NCBI GenBank assembly: GCA_015059405.1
Contig: SVAL01000013.1
Coordinates: forward strand, 1-63,834
DNA length: 63,834 nt
Direction of reading: 5' to 3'
DNA from: Bacillota bacterium
Lineage (GTDB): Bacteria; Bacillota_I; Bacilli_A; RF39; UBA660
The notes under the pieces are model-generated. The model saw only the letters and a list, made by a program, of their open reading frames with translations. It searched no databases and was not told where the DNA came from. Within the stretch, counting starts at the first letter, position 1; every line of letters starts with the position of its first letter. Positions 1 to 7,662 of the stretch are shown one piece after another. Both the position numbers and the translations under genes were made by a program.

Positions 1-33
1 AGTATACGTTGCATGTTTTTTTGTTGTTCTCAT
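1..33 (-). CDS. 5' end of an unidentified gene, cut by the window edge
   Basis: An ATG on the minus strand (31-33) opens a frame beginning MRTTKKHATYT that runs off the left edge. A strong AGGAGG ribosome binding site lies a few bases upstream (complement of about 39-44). It follows tyrS in the same direction, separated by a terminator hairpin. Eleven residues are too few to name a product. Confidence 0.6.
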   Translation of the reverse strand, partial: MRTTKKHATYT

Positions 34-63
34 AATTCCTCCTCATTATTATTTTATCAAATT

Positions 64-97
64 AAAAAGCATATGATTTCTCATATGCTCTTTTTTT
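64..97. terminator. Terminator after tyrS
   Basis: GCATATGA and TCATATGC form a perfect stem around a 4-base loop. It is flanked by A and T runs on both sides, so it can work in both directions. Only the minus-strand tyrS transcript needs it here. Confidence 0.8.
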
Positions 98-139
98 AGA
101 GTCTATTTTAAACAAACTAACTCTTACTAGTTCTTTTTA

Positions 140-1366
140 TTATGCATATTTTACTAAATAGTATTGTTTCTTTCCACGTCTAATAACAATATATTTATCC
201 CCAAGAGTTGTGGATTTTGTTATCATAAATTCTAAATCATTAACTTTGTCTCCATTAACACTAATAGAGTTATTAGATACAAATTCTCTTGCTTCTCTTT
301 TACTTGAACAGATTTTTGCTTCGACAAGTAAATCTACTAAATTTTTATCTTCAGTTATATCGAAGTTTGGAACATCTTTAAATGCATTTTCTATTTCATT
401 TACATTTAACTCTTTTATATTACCACTAAATAATGCTTCTGTAATTCTAACTGCTTCTTCATAAGCTTCATGTCCATGTAGGAAAGTTATTACTTCTTCA
501 GCTAGTTTTTTATGTGCTTCTCTTAGATGTGGATTTTCATTATTACTCTTTTCTAATTCTTCTATTTCTTCTTTTGATAAGAATGTTAGGAATTTTAAAT
601 AATCTATTACTTTTTCATCTTCAACATTTACAAAGAATTGGTACATTTCATATGGAGATGTTTTATTTCTATCTAACCAGATTGCTTGACCATTAGTTTT
701 ACCAAACTTTGTTCCATCTTTTTTAGTTAAAAGTGGCATGGTAAATCCATATGCTTCTTTACCTTGTTTTTTTCTAATCAAATCAATACCAGCGGTAATA
801 TTTCCCCATTGGTCTTGACCAGCTACTTGTAGTACACAGTTTTTATTTTGATATAACCAATCAAAATCTAATGCTTGCATAATCATATATGAGAATTCTG
901 TATAAGTAATACCTGTATCAAGTCTACGTGCTACTATATCTTTATTTAACATATAATTAACATTAAAGAATTTACCATATTCTCTTAAGAAATCTATGAA
1001 ATTTAAGTCTTTTGACCAATCATAGTTATTTACTACTTCGAACCCAAAAATGTTTTCTGCTTGCTTTTTTAAGCAGTTAAAATTGTGTTCTACTTCTTCT
1101 TTAGTAATCATTGCACGTTCTGCATCTGGTTTAGGATCTCCAATAAGTCCTGTTGCTCCTCCTACTAAAAGAATTGGATTATGACCAGCATCTTTTAATC
1201 TTTTGGAAATTAAGAAAGATGAGAAATGTCCTATATGCATACTATCTCCAGTTGGATCTGTACCAATATAGAATGTCATACCACCATTATTTAATTTTTC
1301 TTCAATATCAGGACTACTAACATCTTTAATAAGCCCACGCCATTTTAATTCATCAAATATTTTCAT
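140..1366 (-). CDS. tyrS: Tyrosyl-tRNA synthetase
   Basis: Charges tRNA-Tyr with tyrosine in the cytoplasm. The 408 residues match the usual TyrRS length. The class I signature HIGH is at residues 44-47, and a KFGKT version of the KMSKS loop is at 220-224. The tyrosine/tRNA pocket sequence around 180-190 (QVAGQDQWGN) is intact, and an S4-type RNA-binding domain forms the C-terminus (about 340-400). A good AGGAGGT site precedes the ATG. It is the second gene of an operon behind a T-box leader with a UAC specifier, so it should be induced by uncharged tRNA-Tyr. The 9-base gap to the upstream gene supports co-transcription. Confidence 0.97.
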   Translation of the reverse strand: MKIFDELKWRGLIKDVSSPDIEEKLNNGGMTFYIGTDPTGDSMHIGHFSSFLISKRLKDAGHNPILLVGGATGLIGDPKPDAERAMITKEEVEHNFNCLKKQAENIFGFEVVNNYDWSKDLNFIDFLREYGKFFNVNYMLNKDIVARRLDTGITYTEFSYMIMQALDFDWLYQNKNCVLQVAGQDQWGNITAGIDLIRKKQGKEAYGFTMPLLTKKDGTKFGKTNGQAIWLDRNKTSPYEMYQFFVNVEDEKVIDYLKFLTFLSKEEIEELEKSNNENPHLREAHKKLAEEVITFLHGHEAYEEAVRITEALFSGNIKELNVNEIENAFKDVPNFDITEDKNLVDLLVEAKICSSKREAREFVSNNSISVNGDKVNDLEFMITKSTTLGDKYIVIRRGKKQYYLVKYA

Positions 1367-1375
1367 AAAAACCTC

Positions 1376-1861
1376 CTAATAATCACTGTTTAATCTTTCT
1401 TCTACTTTATCTTGTTTATAAGTTAAAGTTTTATATATTTCTTCTTTATCTAAATTTAGTAATTCAGCTAAGTAAAATAAATTAGATAATAAATCTTTTA
1501 CCAAATCTTCATTAATCTTATTCATTAACTTAGAACCTTGACTATAAATATAGTTAATTACTTCTAATACATTATCACTTTTATGATGCTCTGTTAGTTC
1601 ATCTATTTCTAAATCTAAGACATAATACATTGTTAATATCATAGTTATACAATCAGCAAATTCTTCATAGACATCATCCATTTTTGGTTTTTTAATAGAC
1701 CAATATTTAAAACATTTAGTTTCATTGACAAATTCACCAAATTCCACTAAGAATTCAATACAATTCTTTTCAAAATACATTGGTTCTTTTTTTTCATATT
1801 TTTCCATAAAGATATGATCTAGTTCTTTATTTCTTTTATATATCTTCTTTAGTGTTTCCAT
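1376..1861 (-). CDS. Dimeric dUTPase/MazG-like NTP pyrophosphatase
   Basis: A 161-residue all-alpha protein resembling the dimeric dUTPase family found in Bacillota and their phages. The metal-binding acidic pattern appears as EFLVEFGEFVNE around residues 36-47, the aromatic FKYW follows, and EEFADCIT (about 66-73) supplies the second acidic pair. Family members hydrolyse dUTP to dUMP and pyrophosphate and so keep uracil out of DNA. It is the first gene after the Tyr T-box, which is an unusual place for a nucleotide-pool enzyme: it should respond to tyrosine starvation together with tyrS. The exact substrate is inferred. Confidence 0.75.
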   Translation of the reverse strand: METLKKIYKRNKELDHIFMEKYEKKEPMYFEKNCIEFLVEFGEFVNETKCFKYWSIKKPKMDDVYEEFADCITMILTMYYVLDLEIDELTEHHKSDNVLEVINYIYSQGSKLMNKINEDLVKDLLSNLFYLAELLNLDKEEIYKTLTYKQDKVEERLNSDY

Positions 1862-1867
1862 AAAACC

Positions 1868-2090
1868 TCCAATAAAAAAAGTACTATAAATATAGGGACG
1901 AGTTACCGTGTTACCACCCTATTTCATAATACTTTATGCTCTTAAAACTATAACGCGTAACCGTTTTAATTCAGAATATGTAACTTCATTAATATCTTTG
2001 ATTCATTTTCACCAACCATGAATTCTCTAAATTCCTAATATTAACTACTTTTATTCATCAACATTAAATGATGTTTACTATCTTATTACA
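1868..2090 (-). promoter_or_regulatory. T-box riboswitch, tyrosine specific
   Basis: The T-box consensus AGGGTGGTAACACGG lies at 1906-1920 on the minus strand. A long terminator pairs the complement of 1878-1897 with 1917-1935 and ends in a T run. In the specifier loop region, the sequence GAAGTTACATATTC places a UAC (Tyr) codon followed by A at 1980-1982. The tyrosine codon agrees with tyrS downstream. Binding of uncharged tRNA-Tyr should favour the antiterminator and let transcription reach the dUTPase-like gene and tyrS. Confidence 0.93.
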
Positions 2091-2108
2091 TTTTTTATTA
2101 TTTGTAAA

Positions 2109-2516
2109 CTATTTTAATTTTTTTTCAATATCTTTAACTACTGCTAAAGCTTTTTTTCTTACTTCATCAGCTGCTTCTTCAATAACTGGAGTTGCTTTTG
2201 CTTTTGCTAATTCATATAAATCTTCTGCTTTTTCTTTAATTTCAATTGCTTTTTCTTTAGCAATTTCCATAACAGTTTCTTTATCTAAGTCAGCTAGTTC
2301 TTCTTTTATTTCTTCAATTTTATTTTGAATTTCAGCAACTAATTCTTTTTTATCAATTTTCTTTACTTTTTCAATTAATTCATCTAATTTAGCTTTTAAT
2401 TCTTTTCTTGTTTCTTTTCCTGATTTAGGTGCGAATAAAATACCTAATGTTGCACCAATACCAGCTCCTAAAAGAAATTTTCCTAATCCTTTTTTCTTTT
2501 TATTTTCTTTACTCAT
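2109..2516 (-). CDS. YtxH-like membrane-associated protein
   Basis: A small protein with the YtxH signature: a glycine-rich hydrophobic segment followed by LFAPKSGKETRKEL near the N-terminus, then a long charged helical region (about 35-135). Function is unknown; B. subtilis ytxH lies in a general-stress operon with ytxG. The start at 2516 is preferred over 2522 because GGAGG then has a normal spacing. It overlaps the end of the upstream YtxG-like gene by a few bases, so the two are probably translationally coupled. Confidence 0.8.
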   Translation of the reverse strand: MSKENKKKKGLGKFLLGAGIGATLGILFAPKSGKETRKELKAKLDELIEKVKKIDKKELVAEIQNKIEEIKEELADLDKETVMEIAKEKAIEIKEKAEDLYELAKAKATPVIEEAADEVRKKALAVVKDIEKKLK

Positions 2517-2805
2517 ATTCATCTTCCTCCTCTTTCTTTTTCTTTCTAAGACTAAATAATTTTCCTAATAACGCTGCAGCTCCTTCTACTAATTTATCAC
2601 TTACAAGTGATACTGCATCAGTAACACTATCGATTGTAGAGAAAATTCCATCTAATGATTTTGATTTCTTTTCAATATCATCTAATACTGCATTTGTTTT
2701 ATTAACTGTATCTATTAATTTAATACCTAATATGATAAGTACAACTAATAGAATTGATAATAAAGCATAAATAATAATTGGTAAAACTTGATAAAGTACG
2801 TCCAC
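2509..2805 (-). CDS. YtxG/DUF948-like membrane protein
   Basis: A 98-residue protein with one N-terminal membrane segment (about residues 7-30), then an amphipathic helical stretch with IDTVNKTN and a highly charged KKKKEEEDEYE tail. This is the layout of DUF948 proteins such as YtxG. It sits directly before a YtxH-like gene, the same pairing as in B. subtilis. No enzymatic motif is visible. Confidence 0.65.
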   Translation of the reverse strand: MDVLYQVLPIIIYALLSILLVVLIILGIKLIDTVNKTNAVLDDIEKKSKSLDGIFSTIDSVTDAVSLVSDKLVEGAAALLGKLFSLRKKKKEEEDEYE

Positions 2806-2811
2806 TAATAT

Positions 2812-3843
2812 CTACTCCTTTTCATCATACATTGATTCTATTAAATCAAATAAATTACTTTCTAATCCATCATCTGATTCTTCATCAAAATCTTCTTTTT
2901 CGATTTCATCATTTAATTTAGTATCTTTTTTTACGTCCTCTTCATCTACTACTGATCTTCTTGTTCTTTCTTTTGGACTTTTAGTTTGTTCCATGCTGTC
3001 ATCTTTATAATCTACATTATATTCTAACCCTAATTCGTTAAAATATTCTTCAGCATCACCTACTGTTACTTTTTTAACTGCTGGTGAGTCATTATCATTT
3101 AAATCATATAATAGATTTTCATCATCATTGTAATCAACGATATCTTCTTCATAATCTTTCTTTTTTACTTCTTCCATAGATTGAGAAATATCACTAGTTA
3201 AATCACCATATGCTTTTTCTCTAACTGAATCTAAATCAATTTTCTTAGGTGCACTACTTAATCTAATTTCTTTTTTAGTAACAACATCATCTTTTTTATA
3301 GTTCTTATCTAAAATACCATAGATTGGTGAAATGATTGGTGTTGGAGTAAAAGCTTTTTTAGCACTTTTTCCTTCATATAAACCATGAGGTTCACTTAAT
3401 CTTTCTCTTTCTTTTTCTTTTCCATACTCTAGTTCAAAGTCATATTTTGGTTCATCTCTTTTAATTGTTTGTTCTTCAACTTCTTCAAATACTTCTTCGA
3501 TTCTATCATCATATGTAGTAGTTGTAATACGACGTTCACTACGTCTAGAAATAGATGGTGTTTCATAATTTTCTTCAACTTCTTCTACTTTTTCCATTTC
3601 TATTTTTTCTTCTTTAAAATCATCTTCATCAAAATCCATTGGAAATTTATTATCTTTTTCTAAATCAATTTCTTCAGTATCTAAAGTATATTCTACATCT
3701 TCTTCTTTTTTCTCTGCTTTAGGAAGTTCAATCTTTTTAGCAACTGGTTCTTCCTTTTTTGCTTTTTTTGGTTCTTCATCAACTTCTACTATTTCTTCTT
3801 CAAATTCAAAAAAGAAATTTTTAACTTTGTTTAATAATCCCAT
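2812..3843 (-). CDS. Acidic, mostly disordered protein with a SPIYG motif
   Basis: A 343-residue protein dominated by Glu, Asp and Lys, with no membrane segment. The N-terminus (MGLLNKVKNFFFEF) could form an amphipathic membrane-binding helix. The only clearly ordered stretch is around residues 165-185, PTPIISPIYGILDKNYKK, which reads like a conserved linear motif. The rest looks like a flexible scaffold. It lies between a lipoprotein gene and the YtxG/YtxH-like pair, 11 bases or less from each neighbour, suggesting an envelope or division role. The SepF-like start is suggestive, but no SepF core domain is present. Function unknown. Confidence 0.6.
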   Translation of the reverse strand: MGLLNKVKNFFFEFEEEIVEVDEEPKKAKKEEPVAKKIELPKAEKKEEDVEYTLDTEEIDLEKDNKFPMDFDEDDFKEEKIEMEKVEEVEENYETPSISRRSERRITTTTYDDRIEEVFEEVEEQTIKRDEPKYDFELEYGKEKERERLSEPHGLYEGKSAKKAFTPTPIISPIYGILDKNYKKDDVVTKKEIRLSSAPKKIDLDSVREKAYGDLTSDISQSMEEVKKKDYEEDIVDYNDDENLLYDLNDNDSPAVKKVTVGDAEEYFNELGLEYNVDYKDDSMEQTKSPKERTRRSVVDEEDVKKDTKLNDEIEKEDFDEESDDGLESNLFDLIESMYDEKE

Positions 3844-3853
3844 AAGTTCACCT

Positions 3854-4534
3854 CTAATAATTTGTTAATTCTTCTTCGGCTTCAATAACAATTTTATCTT
3901 CATCAACTAAAATGTCATCATCTGAATCATTATCATATCTATCATCTATGATATCTAAATATCCGTCATCAGTTGATTCAGATCCGAATAAATCAAACTT
4001 TTCTTCTTTATACTCTATTTTATTATCACCAATCAAACTATCTAAGACTGCATCATTAAACTTTATTGTTTTTAGTATGTTTAGTGAATTAATAACTGTA
4101 CCATTTAAATTTTCTTTATTGGAATATGCTTCGATCTTTCCAAAGTTATATTCTATATCAATATAGTACTCATCTTTATTTTCAGTTTTAGTTATATTGA
4201 TGTAACCTCTTTTTTCATCATCTTCTAATTCTTTTGAGAAATAAAGGTCTTCACTCGCATGATAATTCTTTTCTATTTTATGATAATAAGATATTACATC
4301 TACATATAAATATATTTTATTTGACTTATATTTTAGGGTTGAATTATATCCTAGTCTATTTGTCAAAATTACTCCTCTAGGTAAGTAATATTCATATCCA
4401 GAGAAGTTTTTATTTGTAAAATTCTCATTACTTGCTAGGACATCATCCACTAATGTTTCTAAGTTTTGTTTTTCTGTAGCACTACATCCAGTGATAAGGA
4501 AAACCAAAGCAAGTAAAACGAATATTTTCTTCAT
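3854..4534 (-). CDS. Predicted lipoprotein
   Basis: The 226-residue product starts with a typical lipoprotein signal: positive residues, a hydrophobic core and the lipobox LITGC with Cys near residue 17. The mature part is rich in charged and aromatic residues, contains a beta-rich middle section and ends in a very acidic tail (DDRYDNDSDDDILVDEDK). It resembles small extracytoplasmic lipoproteins that head envelope operons, but I do not recognise a family. It is the first gene of the operon running to the YtxH-like gene. Confidence 0.7.
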   Translation of the reverse strand: MKKIFVLLALVFLITGCSATEKQNLETLVDDVLASNENFTNKNFSGYEYYLPRGVILTNRLGYNSTLKYKSNKIYLYVDVISYYHKIEKNYHASEDLYFSKELEDDEKRGYINITKTENKDEYYIDIEYNFGKIEAYSNKENLNGTVINSLNILKTIKFNDAVLDSLIGDNKIEYKEEKFDLFGSESTDDGYLDIIDDRYDNDSDDDILVDEDKIVIEAEEELTNY

Positions 4535-4554
4535 AGTCCACCTACTCTAATAAA

Positions 4555-4560
4555 ATTATA
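4555..4560 (-). promoter_or_regulatory. Extended -10 promoter for the lipoprotein operon
   Basis: A perfect TATAAT preceded by TG and one base (extended -10) lies about 20 bases upstream of the lipoprotein start. No good -35 is visible at 17 bases. Confidence 0.55.
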
Positions 4561-4613
4561 ACACATTTTTCTATCAATACTACTATTTTAACATTATTTT
4601 ACTTTATTAGTCA

Positions 4614-5240
4614 CTATTTTTTTACGACAAGGTAATAGATATTATTGCCTTTTTCTACAAACCTTTTTTCATATTCTGTAGTAATAATATTCTCATAATT
4701 AGAATTATGTAAATCAAGAGAGATATCTTCTAGTTTATATCCATATGTTGATAAACTAATTAAAGAATATTCAAATAAATCTCTATTATCAGTTTTTTGA
4801 TAGATAACTTTATCATTTCTAAAGATATTATCATACTTTTTTAAAAAGATATGACTAGTTAATCTTCTATCGTGATGTCTTTTCTTTGGCCATGGGTCTG
4901 AGAAGTTTAAGAAGATTCTTTCTACTTCTTCTTTAAAAACTTCATCTATTTCTTTGGCATCCATTCTAATTAATTTTAAATTATTTAAATCTTCTGGTAC
5001 TTTTTCAATAGCACGGACAATAACACTATCAAACTTTTCAATACCTATAAAATTTATATTTGGATATGTTTTAGCATTTTCTATGATAAAGTCCCCCTTA
5101 CCCATACCTATTTCTATATAAATTGGATTATTATTTCCAAAAACTTCATTCCATTTTCCTATGTAATCTTTTGGATTAGTTATTAGATTCGTTGCTTTAT
5201 CCATTATTTCTTGTTTGTTTTTTACATTTCTAAGTCTCAT
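4614..5240 (-). CDS. trmB: tRNA (guanine-N7-)-methyltransferase
   Basis: Makes m7G46 in tRNA with S-adenosylmethionine. The 208-residue product shows the family landmarks: the SAM-binding IEIGMGKGDFI segment, the LIRMDAKE region, and the catalytic-core sequence FSDPWPKKRHHDRRL. The C-terminus carries a TEYE motif typical of TrmB. The ATG at 5240 is preferred to an in-frame TTG at 5252 because GGTG then serves as ribosome binding site. It is transcribed divergently from the small gene at 5311. Confidence 0.93.
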   Translation of the reverse strand: MRLRNVKNKQEIMDKATNLITNPKDYIGKWNEVFGNNNPIYIEIGMGKGDFIIENAKTYPNINFIGIEKFDSVIVRAIEKVPEDLNNLKLIRMDAKEIDEVFKEEVERIFLNFSDPWPKKRHHDRRLTSHIFLKKYDNIFRNDKVIYQKTDNRDLFEYSLISLSTYGYKLEDISLDLHNSNYENIITTEYEKRFVEKGNNIYYLVVKK

Positions 5241-5256
5241 AAAAATCACCAATTTT

Positions 5257-5288
5257 ATTATAACATATTAGTATTATTTGCATATAAT
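5257..5288. promoter_or_regulatory. Divergent promoter pair between trmB and the 70-residue ORF
   Basis: A TATAAT with TG extension lies on the minus strand at 5257-5262, just upstream of trmB. Another TATAAT lies on the plus strand at 5283-5288, about 22 bases before the small gene. The two start regions overlap, so they may compete. Confidence 0.5.
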
Positions 5289-5310
5289 AAAAACGAAAAG
5301 AGGTAGATTT

Positions 5311-5523
5311 ATGAATAATCAAATGCCTAATAATTTAGGTATGTGGAATAATACTTGTCGTTGTAGTGGAGAAATTAGAGAAATACAAAGAAGGATAATC
5401 AACATCGAAAACAGAATTAATCGTTTAGAGAATGCTGTATTTGGTAATAATTGGGGTCCTTGGAATTCTTTTAATAACCCTAATGATTCTCGTGAATATA
5501 CTACTGAAAACTATATTTTATAA
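5311..5523 (+). CDS. Small coiled-coil protein of unknown function
   Basis: A 70-residue protein starting MNNQMPNNLGMWNN, with a CRC motif near residue 16 and a heptad-like segment (EIREIQRRIINIENRINRLENAV) that should form a short coiled coil. The tail is rich in Asn, Trp and Pro. The ATG at 5311 follows an AAAAGAGGT site. It has its own promoter and a terminator directly after the stop codon, so it is a monocistronic unit. I do not recognise the family. Confidence 0.65.
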   Translation: MNNQMPNNLGMWNNTCRCSGEIREIQRRIINIENRINRLENAVFGNNWGPWNSFNNPNDSREYTTENYIL

Positions 5524-5548
5524 AGACTTGGAAAACAAGTCTTTTTTT
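5523..5548 (+). terminator. Terminator of the 70-residue gene
   Basis: AAGACTTG and CAAGTCTT form an 8-bp stem around a short A-rich loop. It is followed by a run of T. Confidence 0.85.
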
Positions 5549-5559
5549 AGGGTCTTTAT

Positions 5560-5588
5560 TTGACTTTAAACAAGTATTTAAGTATACT
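5560..5588 (+). promoter_or_regulatory. SigmaA-type promoter for the FemX/GDPD-like operon
   Basis: TTGACT (5560-5565) and TATACT (5583-5588) are separated by exactly 17 bases. Transcription should start near 5595. That leaves a leader of about 23 bases before the ATG at 5618 and argues against the upstream in-frame ATG at 5597. Confidence 0.75.
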
Positions 5589-5617
5589 TTTGTTATATGG
5601 GTAAGGTGAATAAAGAT

Positions 5618-6871
5618 ATGAAGTTTGTATTTGATATAGATAAGAAAAAATATGATAAATTTGTTAAAAATCATAATAAAAGTCATTTCCTACAAAGTTA
5701 TGTTTGGGGAAGTTTCGCTAAAAAAGAAAAAGGTTTAATACCTCATTATGTTGGACTGGAAGATAAAAAAAGTAATTTATTATGTGTTAGTTTATTATTA
5801 GAGAAAAAACTACCTCTAGGTTATTCTTATTTTTATGCTCCACGTGGATTTGTTATTGATTATGAAAATAAAGAATTATTAAAAGAATTCACCTTACAAA
5901 TTAGAAAATATGCTAAAGATAAAAAAGCTATATTTGTAAAGATAGATCCAGATATCCAACTACAATCTTTAAATATGAGCGGAGAAAAAGTTGATGGAAT
6001 AGATAATTTTTGGTTAGTAGATTATTTAAAAGAATTAGGGTTTAAGCATTTAGGTTTTAATAAAAGATTTGAACATAGTCAACCTAGATATACTTTTAGA
6101 TTAGATTTAACTCAAGGAATTGATAGTATTTATAAAAATTTACATTCTACAACTAAAAAAGTTATAAATAAAGGTAATTTATATAATTTAGAAATATTTA
6201 AAAATGATGTTAAATATATAGATGATTTTTATGAAACTATGTTAGAAACATCTAAAAGAGAAGGAATTGTTCCTTATAGTAAGAGTTATTATAGTAATTT
6301 TTATGAAATGTTACATAAAGATAATAATAGTGATATTTATATTGTTTATGCTGATATAGAAAAGATTAAAAATGAACAACAAGAAAAAGTAAATAATTTA
6401 AGTATTGAGTGTGATAATTTAACTTCTGAAAATAAAAAACAAGAATTAAAGAATCAAATTAATAAGATTGAGAAAATTATTAATGAACTTGATGAAGTTA
6501 AAGAAAAAAAATTACCACTTGCGTCTATTATTACTACAAAGTATGGTAATAAAGTATGGACTATGCATGGAGGTAATCATACTTATTTAAGAAATTTAAA
6601 TGCTAATTATTTAATATATTATGAAATAATTAAAGATGCTGTTAAGGAAGGATATGAAAAAATAGATTTCTTTGGTACAGCATTTAATCCTACACCAGAT
6701 GATCCTGAATATGGTATATTCCTATTTAAAAGTAGACTTGGTGGAGAGTATACAGAATTTATTGGTGAATTTGATTTAGTTACTAATAAAACAATGTATG
6801 TATTATTTACTAAATTAGTTCCATTCTATAGAAAAGCAGTTAGAAAGATTAAAAAGATTAAGAATAAATAA
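5618..6871 (+). CDS. FemX/MurM-type peptidoglycan bridge aminoacyltransferase
   Basis: A 417-residue member of the FemABX family, whose members add an amino acid from aminoacyl-tRNA to the lysine side chain of peptidoglycan precursors on the inner membrane face. Two GNAT-like halves are visible: PRGF and FVKIDPD in the first, and a C-terminal half ending with IDFFGTAFNP and GIFLFKSRLGGEYTEFIGEF. A charged coiled-coil arm between them (about residues 250-305) is the tRNA-interacting element of MurM/FemX. The start at 5618 fits the AAGGTGA site. It leads an operon with the GDPD-like gene 42 bases downstream. The amino acid added is not predictable here. Confidence 0.88.
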   Translation: MKFVFDIDKKKYDKFVKNHNKSHFLQSYVWGSFAKKEKGLIPHYVGLEDKKSNLLCVSLLLEKKLPLGYSYFYAPRGFVIDYENKELLKEFTLQIRKYAKDKKAIFVKIDPDIQLQSLNMSGEKVDGIDNFWLVDYLKELGFKHLGFNKRFEHSQPRYTFRLDLTQGIDSIYKNLHSTTKKVINKGNLYNLEIFKNDVKYIDDFYETMLETSKREGIVPYSKSYYSNFYEMLHKDNNSDIYIVYADIEKIKNEQQEKVNNLSIECDNLTSENKKQELKNQINKIEKIINELDEVKEKKLPLASIITTKYGNKVWTMHGGNHTYLRNLNANYLIYYEIIKDAVKEGYEKIDFFGTAFNPTPDDPEYGIFLFKSRLGGEYTEFIGEFDLVTNKTMYVLFTKLVPFYRKAVRKIKKIKNK

Positions 6872-6913
6872 TATTTATTCTTTTTTTATGCATATATTTT
6901 TATGAGGTGAATT

Positions 6914-7639
6914 ATGTATTTAATCGCAGAAGGTGGTATATCTACAAAAAATACTTTGGTTAATACTAAAGGAGCAATTTCATTATCTTTAAATACTAAT
7001 TATATAGATGGTATTAGTTTAAATGTTGCTTATACAAAAGATGAAGTATTTATTATCGCTGATCGTGATAGTTTAATGTTTACTACTCAAGGTAGTGGTT
7101 ATATAGAAAATAATACTTATAATGATTTATTACATTTTAATATAGGTACTAAAGTGTTAAATGCTAGAGTTGTTACTTTAAATGAAGTACTAGATATTTA
7201 TAATAATAGTAATAAAATGCTTATTTTAAATTTAGATTATCAAGGATTTAGGACAGAAGAATATACTTATCAATTACTTTCTTTAATTAGTAATTATCCT
7301 AATATTAAGATATATTTAAAGAGTTTTGATAAGACTATTTTATCAATACTAAATAATAGTAATACTAAAGCTAAAATAGGAATAATTATTGATAATAATA
7401 ATTTAAATAATATAAATGATAATTATGATTTTTATGTAATTAATAATTATTTAGTTGATAAAGATATTTTAATAAAAAAGATTAATTCTAATAAATTAAT
7501 TATGACTGAGTTAATATCTAATGGTAGTGATTTAATTAATTATTACTATCGTTATGGAGATTATGTATTAAATAATTTATATATTATTAGTGATAATACT
7601 AGTCAATTATATAAAGATATTAAATTAATAGAAAAATAA
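6914..7639 (+). CDS. GDPD-fold protein lacking the catalytic residues (likely pseudoenzyme)
   Basis: The 241 residues follow the glycerophosphodiester phosphodiesterase (GDPD) pattern: DGISLNVAYTKDEVFIIADRDSL matches the family's DGIELDV-TKDG-HD segment, and later strands follow the TIM-barrel order. The catalytic positions are changed. HRG is EGG near residue 6, ENT is KNT, the acidic pair of ELDV is SLNV, and the His of the second HD is Ala. It therefore probably does not cleave phosphodiesters and may be a binding or regulatory protein. It has its own AGGTGA site and shares the promoter of the FemX gene upstream. A tail-to-tail terminator follows. Confidence 0.65.
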   Translation: MYLIAEGGISTKNTLVNTKGAISLSLNTNYIDGISLNVAYTKDEVFIIADRDSLMFTTQGSGYIENNTYNDLLHFNIGTKVLNARVVTLNEVLDIYNNSNKMLILNLDYQGFRTEEYTYQLLSLISNYPNIKIYLKSFDKTILSILNNSNTKAKIGIIIDNNNLNNINDNYDFYVINNYLVDKDILIKKINSNKLIMTELISNGSDLINYYYRYGDYVLNNLYIISDNTSQLYKDIKLIEK

Positions 7640-7662
7640 AAAGTACAGATACCTGTACTTTA
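7638..7662. terminator. Bidirectional terminator between converging FemX operons
   Basis: AAAGTACAG pairs with CTGTACTTT, with A and T runs on either side. It sits between the stop codons of the converging GDPD-like and second FemX genes. Confidence 0.8.

Noticed and set aside
3469-3663. Open frame on the plus strand opposite the acidic 343-residue gene, rich in Phe and Ile
   Set aside because: It is the mirror of Glu/Lys-rich codons on the real strand, has low complexity and no ribosome binding site.
2812-3843. SepF-type division protein, suggested by the MGLLNKVKNFF start
   Set aside because: The SepF core domain is missing; only the membrane-binding-like helix is similar.
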